Source of the DNA: Bin5 sp034422415
GTDB taxonomy: Bacteria; Chloroflexota; Anaerolineae; Caldilineales; Caldilineaceae
Reading direction: 5' to 3'
Length of the DNA: 64,000 bases
Assembly (NCBI GenBank): GCA_965202955.1
Contig: OZ241871.1
Span: 4,340,001 to 4,404,000, forward strand
This document shows positions 1 to 6,664 of the stretch, piece by piece. The notes beneath the pieces are model-generated. The model was not told where the DNA came from, did no database searches, and worked only from the letters and a program-made list of their open reading frames with translations. Positions within the stretch are counted from its first letter, which is position 1. Every line of letters starts with the position of its first letter. Both the position numbers and the translations under genes were made by a program.

Positions 1-1046
1 CCCAGATCGATGAGCAGCTTCGCAGCGTCGAGACCGAGTTCCGCGACGCCATGATGCGCATTCCCAATCCGCCCGAGCCGGACGTCCCGGTTGCGCCCGA
101 CGAAGAGGGAAATGTCGTCCTCTCCCGGTGGGGCGAGCTGCCCCAATTCGACTTTATACCGCAAGCCCATTGGGATCTGGGGCCGCAGTTGGACATCATC
201 GATTTCGAGCGCGGCGTCGCTGCGTCGGGCAGCCGCTTTTACTTCCTCAAGGGCGCGGGGGCGCGCCTCCAACGGGTCCTTTCGAACTGGTTTCTGGACG
301 TGCACATCAACGAGCATGGCTACACCGAGCTCTATCCGCCGATGATGGTGCGGGGCCACGCCATGGAGGGCACTGGGAACTTGCCCAAATTCGGCGACAA
401 CCTTTATCGCGACGCCGAGGAGGACTACTGGTTCATCCCAACGGCCGAGGTGTCGGTCACCAACCTGCACCGTGACGAGATTCTGGAGCCGGGCGCACTT
501 CCCCTCTACTATGTCGCCTCAACGCCCTGCTTCCGGCGCGAAAAGATGTCGGCAGGCCAGGATGTGCGCGGTATCAAGCGCGTGCACCAGTTTCAGAAGG
601 TGGAAATGGTCAAATTTGTCGAGCCTTCGACCGGCCGTGATGAGCTTGAATCGCTGACACAGGCGGCAGAACTGCTCCTGCAACGGCTCGAACTTCCCTA
701 TCGCCGCGTTGCCATCGCCACCGGTGACCTCTCTTTCGTGGCGTCGATTAAGTATGACCTGGAAGTGTGGGCGGCCGGATGCCAGGAGTGGCTTGAGGTC
801 AGCTCCTGCTCACTTTTCAAAGACTTCCAGGCGCGGCGCGCCAACATCCGCTACCGACCGCGCGCTGGTGCGCGGCCCGAGTTCGTTTACACGCTCAATG
901 GTTCCGGGCTGGCGCTGCCGCGCGTCATCATAGCGCTGCTGGAAAACAACCAGCGCGCTGATGGCAGTGTGATCCTGCCCGAGGTCCTGCACCCGCTCCT
1001 TGGCGGGGACCTGGAGATATTGCCGCCGGGCGCGGCCGGGGCCTAG
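1..1046 (+). CDS. serS: Seryl-tRNA synthetase, 5' end cut by window
   Basis: Class II aminoacyl-tRNA synthetase that charges tRNA-Ser with serine in the cytoplasm. The open frame is continuous from base 3, so the first in-window ATG (51) is internal. The N-terminal coiled-coil arm that grips the long variable arm of tRNA-Ser is mostly missing, and only its last residues (QIDEQLRSVETEF) are seen. The catalytic core is complete: motif 2 is visible as TPCFRREKMSAGQDVRG and motif 3 as LNGSGLALPRVIIALLENNQ, followed by the typical C-terminus ADGSVILPEVLHPLLGG. A pair of tRNA-Ser genes lies directly downstream, a sensible neighbourhood for this enzyme. Partial only because of the window edge; nothing suggests a broken gene. 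Confidence 0.97.
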   Translation, partial: QIDEQLRSVETEFRDAMMRIPNPPEPDVPVAPDEEGNVVLSRWGELPQFDFIPQAHWDLGPQLDIIDFERGVAASGSRFYFLKGAGARLQRVLSNWFLDVHINEHGYTELYPPMMVRGHAMEGTGNLPKFGDNLYRDAEEDYWFIPTAEVSVTNLHRDEILEPGALPLYYVASTPCFRREKMSAGQDVRGIKRVHQFQKVEMVKFVEPSTGRDELESLTQAAELLLQRLELPYRRVAIATGDLSFVASIKYDLEVWAAGCQEWLEVSSCSLFKDFQARRANIRYRPRAGARPEFVYTLNGSGLALPRVIIALLENNQRADGSVILPEVLHPLLGGDLEILPPGAAGA

Positions 1047-1073
1047 GCCGCCGCGCTTGCAGACCCGCCCCGC

Positions 1074-1103
1074 TTGACACTGAACCCCCGCCGCGTATAT
1101 ACT
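1074..1103 (+). promoter_or_regulatory. Sigma70-like promoter for the tRNA cluster
   Basis: TTGACA at 1074-1079 and TATACT at 1098-1103 with an 18-bp spacer (TATATA at 1096-1101 gives 16 bp). It lies between the serS stop and the first tRNA, about 33 bases before the mature 5' end. Confidence 0.7.
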
Positions 1104-1135
1104 GGAGCGGTCAATGGCTGAAAAGTCCGGGGCTG

Positions 1136-1225
<90 letters not shown>

Positions 1226-1245
1226 TCATCAGTCGACACGAATTC

Positions 1246-1339
<94 letters not shown>

Positions 1340-1342
1340 TAC

Positions 1343-1419
1343 GCGCCAGTAGCTCAGTGGATTAGAGCGTCGCCCTGCGGAGGCGAAGGTCGCAGGTTCG
1401 AGTCCTGCCTGGCGCGCCA
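1343..1419 (+). tRNA. tRNA-Arg (anticodon GCG)
   Basis: Acceptor GCGCCAG/CTGGCGC, D-arm GCTC/GAGC, anticodon stem TCGCC/GGCGA and T-stem GCAGG/CCTGC are all perfect. The anticodon loop CTGCGGA puts GCG at 1377-1379, reading CGC/CGU (Arg). The D-loop reads GTGGA, consistent with A20, an arginine identity element. CCA is encoded at 1417-1419. Bacteria normally decode these codons with an ACG anticodon edited to inosine by TadA, so G34 is unusual. It starts only 3 bases after the CCA of the previous tRNA, so the three are probably co-transcribed. Confidence 0.93.
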
Positions 1420-1577
1420 CTTCGGCGAAGTTCTCCGTGAGAGTTGTCTTGATGCGCCGCAACTTGTCACCCGCGGCTGCCCCACGAATCTGTAACCGAT
1501 TGGCGTAAGCCCGCGCTGGGTTGTACAGCCGGCGAAAGCTGCGCCCAGCGGTCACACCCTCGGCGAGAGCAAACAGT

Positions 1578-3896
1578 ATGAAGACCAGTTCTGCGGATCT
1601 GCTGAAGAGTTTGGGCGCGGGCGAGTCGATCGCTTCGCTGTGCGGGCGAAGCGGCATGTCGCGCGCCCAGTTCGACGAATGGTGGCGCGCGGAAGCGCGG
1701 GCCCGTGTGCCAGAGCTCGAAGGACGGCTGAGCGCCGGCGTGAGCGCGGAGACTCGCATCGAACGCAACCGTTGGGGCGTTCCGCACGTGCGGGCGCCGA
1801 ACGACGAAGACCTGTTCTTTGCATTCGGCTACGCGATGGCGCAAGACCGTCTGTTCCAGCTGGACTATCTGCGCCGGCGGGGACATGGCCGTCTGTCAGA
1901 GGTCCTCGGCGCGGACGGCCTGGAGCTGGACACGATCGCCCGTACGGTCGGTCTCAATCGAATCGCGCGAGCCGAATGGGAGTCGACCCCGAACGAGACG
2001 CGGGCGCTGGTGCAGAGGTTCAGCGACGGCGTCAACGCGCTGATCGACAGGTCGCGCGGCAATCTGCCGATCGAGTTTTCTCTGCTCGACTACGAGCCGG
2101 AACCTTGGTCGCCGGTCGACTGCCTGGCGATCGCGGCCGAGTTTCGCTACTACCTGACTGTGCGGTTCCCGGTCATAGTCGGGCCGGAGCTGGCGCGGCG
2201 GGCGCTGGACGACAGTGCACTCTACGCGGCGTTTCTGACGGGCGAAGCCGACGATGAGAGCATTCTCCCGGAGGGCGCCTACCCGCGGGCGGCGCAGGGC
2301 GTGGTCCCTGTTGGCAAGAGCGTCGGCGATCCGAATGAGGGGGAGGGGAGCAACAACTGGGTCGTGAGCGGGTCTCGCACGGCGTCCGGTCTGCCGATGG
2401 TGGCCAGCGATCCGCACATCGCGTTCGCCGCGGTCTCGTGCTGGTACGAGGTCCAGTTGACGGGCGGCTCGTTCGACGTGGCCGGGATGGCGTACACCGG
2501 CATGCCGGCGGTGATGTTCGGCCGCAACCGTCGCGTGGCATGGGGGATCACCAACAACATCTGCTCGCAGCGGGACCTGTACCAGGAGCGGACCGACCCG
2601 GAGAGGCCGGGCAGGTTCCTCCATGACGGCAAGTGGGAAAGGGAGCGAACGCTGGTCGAGCGGATCGATGTGAGGGGCGCCGGCGCAATTGACAAGACGG
2701 TCCGCTTCTCGCGCAACGGGCCGATCGTGGATGAGATTCTGCCGTCTGAGGCCGAAGGGACAGGTCCGGTTTCGCTGCGCTGGCTCGGCCATACCTATTG
2801 CGGCTGGCTCACGTCGCTGCTGGGCATCGACCGCGCCGGCTCGGTGGCCGAATTTCGGGAAGCGACGCTCAGCTGGCGCGTGCCCACCTGGAGCCTTGTG
2901 ATCGCCGACGTGGAGGGGAACATCGGCTACCAGGCCGTTGGCGGGATACCAGTGCGCAATGTGTGGGCGCGCGGTTACCGGCCCGGCTGGGACCCGGCGC
3001 ACGCGTGGCAGGGACTAATTCCGTTCGAAGGGATGCCGCGTCTCGAAAATCCGGGGCGGGGCTGGATCGCCACGGCGAACAATCGCGTCGCCGCGGACGG
3101 TTTTCCGTATCCGCTCTCGGGTACATGGGCCACTGGCCACAGAGCGCGGCGCATTCGCCAGATGATCGAGCCGCACGACAGATTCGACCGTGATGTCATC
3201 GCCGAAATACAACGGGACACGCGCACGCTGCGCGCCGATGAGGCGATGCCGGCGCTGCTTCCGCTTCTGACGAAGAGCGGCGATCCCCGCCTCACGGAAG
3301 CCGGCCGCTACCTGGGCCAGTGGGACCACAACATGGCGCCAGATTCGGTCGCGGCCTCGATCTTTGAGGTCTTCTTCCACCGCTGGAGTCGGCGGGTCGC
3401 CGAGGAGAGATTCGACGGCGAGTTGGCCGCGTCGCTTGCCGGGTCGTGCGGGGGGCTCGCAGCCGCGCTGCTACATGAAGACGCGGCCTGCTGGTTCCAC
3501 AACGCAGACCGCGAGAAAGCGGTCCTCGACACGCTGCGCGCCGCGCTTTCGGAGCTTGAAGAGCGCCTGGGGAAGGATATGTCGGGCTGGAAATGGGGTG
3601 AACTGCACAAGGTGCAGCTCCGGCACGTCCTCTCGGGCCGCGGCGACCTGGGCGAACTGCTCGATCGCGGCGGCCTGCCGGTGGGTGGGAGCGGCGTCAC
3701 CGTCTGCAATACCGGCTTCGATCCCAACTGGGGCGCGTTGATGGGCGCAAACTACCGGCTCATCAGCGACCTGGGCGAGAACGGGATGTGGGCGGTGGAG
3801 TCACAAGGGCAGTCGGGCCATCCCGGTTCCGAACACTACTGCGACCAGCTGCCCGAGTGGCTTGAAGGACGCTATCATTTTCTGGCGTTCGATTAG
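1578..3896 (+). CDS. Penicillin acylase-family Ntn hydrolase
   Basis: Family S45 amidase made as one precursor that cuts itself into alpha and beta chains. It hydrolyses side-chain amides such as beta-lactams, acyl-homoserine lactones or N-acyl amino compounds; the substrate is unknown here. The 772-residue product carries the family hallmark GSNNWV, with Ser258 as predicted nucleophile and new beta-chain N-terminus. Other family stretches are FGYAMAQDRLFQLD near the N-terminus and the C-terminal QSGHPGSEHYCDQ. The start at 1578 was preferred over 1521 because the extra 19 residues look like non-coding sequence. No clear signal peptide is seen, although many homologues are exported. It stands alone after the tRNA cluster. 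Confidence 0.9.
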   Translation: MKTSSADLLKSLGAGESIASLCGRSGMSRAQFDEWWRAEARARVPELEGRLSAGVSAETRIERNRWGVPHVRAPNDEDLFFAFGYAMAQDRLFQLDYLRRRGHGRLSEVLGADGLELDTIARTVGLNRIARAEWESTPNETRALVQRFSDGVNALIDRSRGNLPIEFSLLDYEPEPWSPVDCLAIAAEFRYYLTVRFPVIVGPELARRALDDSALYAAFLTGEADDESILPEGAYPRAAQGVVPVGKSVGDPNEGEGSNNWVVSGSRTASGLPMVASDPHIAFAAVSCWYEVQLTGGSFDVAGMAYTGMPAVMFGRNRRVAWGITNNICSQRDLYQERTDPERPGRFLHDGKWERERTLVERIDVRGAGAIDKTVRFSRNGPIVDEILPSEAEGTGPVSLRWLGHTYCGWLTSLLGIDRAGSVAEFREATLSWRVPTWSLVIADVEGNIGYQAVGGIPVRNVWARGYRPGWDPAHAWQGLIPFEGMPRLENPGRGWIATANNRVAADGFPYPLSGTWATGHRARRIRQMIEPHDRFDRDVIAEIQRDTRTLRADEAMPALLPLLTKSGDPRLTEAGRYLGQWDHNMAPDSVAASIFEVFFHRWSRRVAEERFDGELAASLAGSCGGLAAALLHEDAACWFHNADREKAVLDTLRAALSELEERLGKDMSGWKWGELHKVQLRHVLSGRGDLGELLDRGGLPVGGSGVTVCNTGFDPNWGALMGANYRLISDLGENGMWAVESQGQSGHPGSEHYCDQLPEWLEGRYHFLAFD

Positions 3897-3945
3897 GGCA
3901 GGGTGGTGGGCCGGCTGGTGTCGGTCAGGTGCCTGGAGCGAACTG

Positions 3946-4259
3946 TCAACGCTCTCTGAAGGATGGAGCCTGACCGTTTGTCGAGGCAGGTCTGATCCCT
4001 GCGGTCAGAGCGTGCCTTTCACTGGCAAGCTTCCGAAAACTGCATTCGGTCTGGATGCCTTGCCAGAACTCGTCCGACTGGCCAAAGAAGGCACCGAACC
4101 GAATCGACATTTCAGGGAAATCGAACGCTTTCCTCGCACGATTTCATGGATCACTCGCGGGTCGACGCCTATGGCGCGAGCCATGGCGCTCTGCGAAATC
4201 CCCATCGGTTTGAGGTACTCCTCCAAAACTGTCTCGCCGGTCGAAAGCGGTGTCTTCAT
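3946..4259 (-). pseudogene. Frameshifted HigA-like antitoxin, no toxin partner
   Basis: The minus-strand frame from 4259 begins MKTPLSTGETVLEEYLKPMG and continues through a helix-turn-helix typical of HigA/VapI antitoxins (ISQSAMARAIGVDPRVIHEI, then RGKRSIS). At about 4109-4114 family similarity jumps to another frame: reading on in that frame gives MSIRFGAFFGQSDEFWQGIQ and then a TECSFRKLA stretch, matching the usual 'LRLSKFFGTSPEFWLNLQ' end of HigA, and stops at 3946. One base appears to be missing in a run near CCCTGAAATG. The cognate toxin gene would sit just upstream, but only about 47 bases separate this start from the next gene's stop, so none is present. Likely a decayed remnant, or a sequencing error in an orphan antitoxin. 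Confidence 0.75.
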
Positions 4260-4306
4260 CGTCTCAGTGCTCTACCCTAACTCTCGTTGAGGGGCTCCCT
4301 GCGGAT

Positions 4307-5194
4307 CTACTCCAATTCCTCTTTCGCAGCCTGGATGTGGCGGTGAATCTGGTCGCTGAAGCGGTACTCGCTGTTGTCCTGAGGCTCGTACCCGATCACC
4401 TTGCGCGCGTTGACGATGCTCCAGAAGGCCTGCGAATTGCCGCTGATCCCGTAGAAGACCTGAAACGGCACGCCCTCCTCGTCTTCGATGCACTCGGTCT
4501 CGATGCTCTTGATGAAAAGCTGTTGTATGTCTCGCGGGCTGATGTAGACGCCCAGGGCCCTGTACATCCGCCGCAGGTCGCCCGGCTCGATCCATTCGAG
4601 ATCATCCTCCCTCGGGCCTCCGATGCGCACCTGGATATTTTCCAGCGGCCGGATCTCCGACTCTTCGCCCTGGAGACCGCGGTACTGCATCCGGCCGACC
4701 GCAAACACGAAGCCCAGGTGCTCGTACGCCTCCTTTGCCCAGCCGTAGAAATTGTCGGAAAACGGCCGCATCTCCGGTGTGACCACGTCCCACTTCTTGT
4801 CCAGAATCAGGCGCTCGTAGTAGTCGGCGGCGTGGTTTGAGCTGGCGACGACTACCCTGCGCACTCCCTCTTCCTGCGCGGTCTGGTAGACGTTGAAAGC
4901 CATCTCCACATTGGACAGCTCGGCGTAGAAGTCCTGCACCGCGTCCGACCTGTCTTCGGCCTGCGTGAAGCCCAGGTGAACAATGGCATCCGCGCCGCGA
5001 AAATGGTGCCGAAAACTGTCGCGATTGCGCTCGGTCAGGTCGGCGATCTGTACGCCTGCAACATTGTTGCCTTCGCGGTCTTCCGTACGCACGTCCAGAA
5101 GTGTCAGATCGTAGCGCTCCCGAAAGGCTGGCAACAGCAAACTGGCTATGTATCCAGATGCACCGGTGACAACAACCTTTCTCTTTGCGTTCAT
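4307..5194 (-). CDS. NAD-dependent epimerase/dehydrogenase, uronate dehydrogenase-like
   Basis: Extended short-chain dehydrogenase of 295 residues. The nucleotide-binding motif is VVVTGASGYIAS at the N-terminus, and the catalytic Tyr and Lys are in NFYGWAKEAYEHLG. The stretch VRRVVVASSNHAADYY resembles uronate dehydrogenases and related NAD-dependent sugar epimerases. A sugar or sugar-acid substrate is inferred, not shown. The start at 5194 was chosen because its ATG overlaps the stop of the DinB-like gene upstream as ATGA, giving translational coupling; the longer frame to 5269 adds nothing family-like. Confidence 0.85.
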   Translation of the reverse strand: MNAKRKVVVTGASGYIASLLLPAFRERYDLTLLDVRTEDREGNNVAGVQIADLTERNRDSFRHHFRGADAIVHLGFTQAEDRSDAVQDFYAELSNVEMAFNVYQTAQEEGVRRVVVASSNHAADYYERLILDKKWDVVTPEMRPFSDNFYGWAKEAYEHLGFVFAVGRMQYRGLQGEESEIRPLENIQVRIGGPREDDLEWIEPGDLRRMYRALGVYISPRDIQQLFIKSIETECIEDEEGVPFQVFYGISGNSQAFWSIVNARKVIGYEPQDNSEYRFSDQIHRHIQAAKEELE

Positions 5195-5721
5195 TTTCTG
5201 GTCCACATTTTTGTGATCGTCTGTCTGTGTTCGGCGTAATGGCCAAAGGTATTGCCTGCGATCCGCCACAGGATCGGTGTGTGGCCGTCGGGCCTGTTGT
5301 CCTGCGGCTGAAAACTGTCGTAGGGCCGCACCAGGTCCTCGTCGCTCAAAGCGGAAATTGCGGCCAGCGCATCTTCGTGAGCGCCGCGCAACTCTTCGAG
5401 CACTTCAGCGAGCGGGACGTCGCGGTTGTTCGCGTAGATCATTTCGTTCATTCGCTCGATTCCTGCTTTGTGGGGCGCGGCACCGGCCGGGAGACCCATC
5501 GGCGGGTAGCGCGGCTGTTTACGCACGAGAGCAGCCAGACCCCTTGCCCATGCCGCCAGATGAGCCAACTCGTCCTTGACCGACCAGCCTCCAACGCCCG
5601 GCTCGGTCATCTGCTCTTCACTAAGAGGGGAGATCGCTTGCTGCAATGCATCCCACTCCTCCTCGGTTTTGTCGATAACCTCTTGCACGCTTGGCGGCGG
5701 ACCATCGGACATTTCAGACAA
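5191..5721 (-). CDS. DinB/ClbS-like four-helix protein (copy 1)
   Basis: Predicted soluble, all-helical protein of 176 residues. GGWSVKDELAHLAAWARG is the characteristic helix of the DinB/DfsB/ClbS and mycothiol-transferase-like fold, where a His usually helps form a metal site; a second conserved spot is GNTFGHYAEHRQ near the C-terminus. Such proteins act as thiol-dependent transferases or protective proteins; no specific reaction can be assigned. It is a close paralogue of the gene at 6035-6625. It is coupled by ATGA to the epimerase that follows it on the same strand. Confidence 0.8.
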   Translation of the reverse strand: MSEMSDGPPPSVQEVIDKTEEEWDALQQAISPLSEEQMTEPGVGGWSVKDELAHLAAWARGLAALVRKQPRYPPMGLPAGAAPHKAGIERMNEMIYANNRDVPLAEVLEELRGAHEDALAAISALSDEDLVRPYDSFQPQDNRPDGHTPILWRIAGNTFGHYAEHRQTITKMWTRK

Positions 5722-6034
5722 TGTAACTACCCTCCCGTTTCATCAGCTCAACGAACCGTGAAAGGCCGACCCGCATGGGAGACCGGCTTGATTCTATGCC
5801 TATGCGTAGGTTGGCGAGCGAAGGCCTTCTGGAACGACTTCTCAGATCTGTGCAGCTTTCGAAGACTGTTGGGTTCCTACAGCCGGCAGTTTGTACGGCG
5901 CCTGCAACCGGGTTCCATGCCGACCACCGCAACGGGAGTTGCGCCGGGTCCGGTCGAAGCGCCTGCCACGAGCGGGCATCATGGGCGTCGCGGACCAGAC
6001 CTGCCCTTAAAGGCCTCGATTCAATGCCCTGCTT
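5722..6034. other. Intergenic gap between the two DinB-like genes
   Basis: About 310 bases between the tandem paralogues. I see no coding signal, tRNA, convincing promoter or terminator. The short frames present lack ribosome binding sites and family similarity. Confidence 0.6.
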
Positions 6035-6625
6035 TCAGGTGCCGCCGAGCATTTCCGATATCTCCTGTCTGTGCTCGGCGTAGTGGCCGTAGGAAATGCC
6101 GGGGATTTCGTAGAGGATAGGGATGTTGTCCTCCAGCTCCTCTTCCTGCGGCTGAAACTCGCCATAGGTCCGCATCAGGTCTTCGTCGCTCAACGCCGAA
6201 ACCGCGGCCTGAAGGTCGAGGTGGGCCGCGAGTGCCTCGTCCAGGACCTGTTTGAGCGGGACTTCCCGCCTGTCTTCGAAGATCATCTCGTTCATGCGGT
6301 CGAGGTCCACCGAATCCGGCTCGACACCGGGGGGGAGGCCCATTGCAGGGTATCGGGGCTGCTTGCGGAGGAGAGCAGCCACGCCTCTCGTCCAGACCGC
6401 GAGATGCGCCAACTCGTCCTTGACCGACCAGCCGCCGGCGCCTGGCGTGGTCATCTGCTCCACGTCAAGCGGCGCAATCGCTTGCTGCAGAGCCTCCCAC
6501 TCCTGCTCAATCCTGTGGCTCAGTTCTTTCACGCTTGACAGCGGAACTTCATCTGTCTCGATCAAGTCGATTCCCCGTAGACTGCTCGAACCCGCAGTCG
6601 AAACCACCTCGAACAATCTTCGCAT
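6035..6625 (-). CDS. DinB/ClbS-like four-helix protein (copy 2)
   Basis: Paralogue of the gene at 5191-5721: both share the EWEALQQAI-type first helix, GGWSVKDELAHLA, a conserved RKQPRYPxMGLP segment, RMNEMI and GHYAEHRQ. This copy is 196 residues long because its N-terminus is about 17 residues longer; the true start could lie further in (no good ribosome binding site marks either). The conserved HxxxW and GHYAEHR histidines keep the putative metal site. Function is unknown beyond the fold. The pair most likely arose by local duplication. Confidence 0.78.
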   Translation of the reverse strand: MRRLFEVVSTAGSSSLRGIDLIETDEVPLSSVKELSHRIEQEWEALQQAIAPLDVEQMTTPGAGGWSVKDELAHLAVWTRGVAALLRKQPRYPAMGLPPGVEPDSVDLDRMNEMIFEDRREVPLKQVLDEALAAHLDLQAAVSALSDEDLMRTYGEFQPQEEELEDNIPILYEIPGISYGHYAEHRQEISEMLGGT

Positions 6626-6664
6626 TGACGCGCGGCCACCGTGACAGTGTGGCGTCCGTCGCGC

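Noticed and set aside
1896..3002. Minus-strand open frame of 368 codons
   Set aside because: Antisense shadow of the penicillin acylase gene; arginine- and proline-rich composition typical of high-GC shadows.
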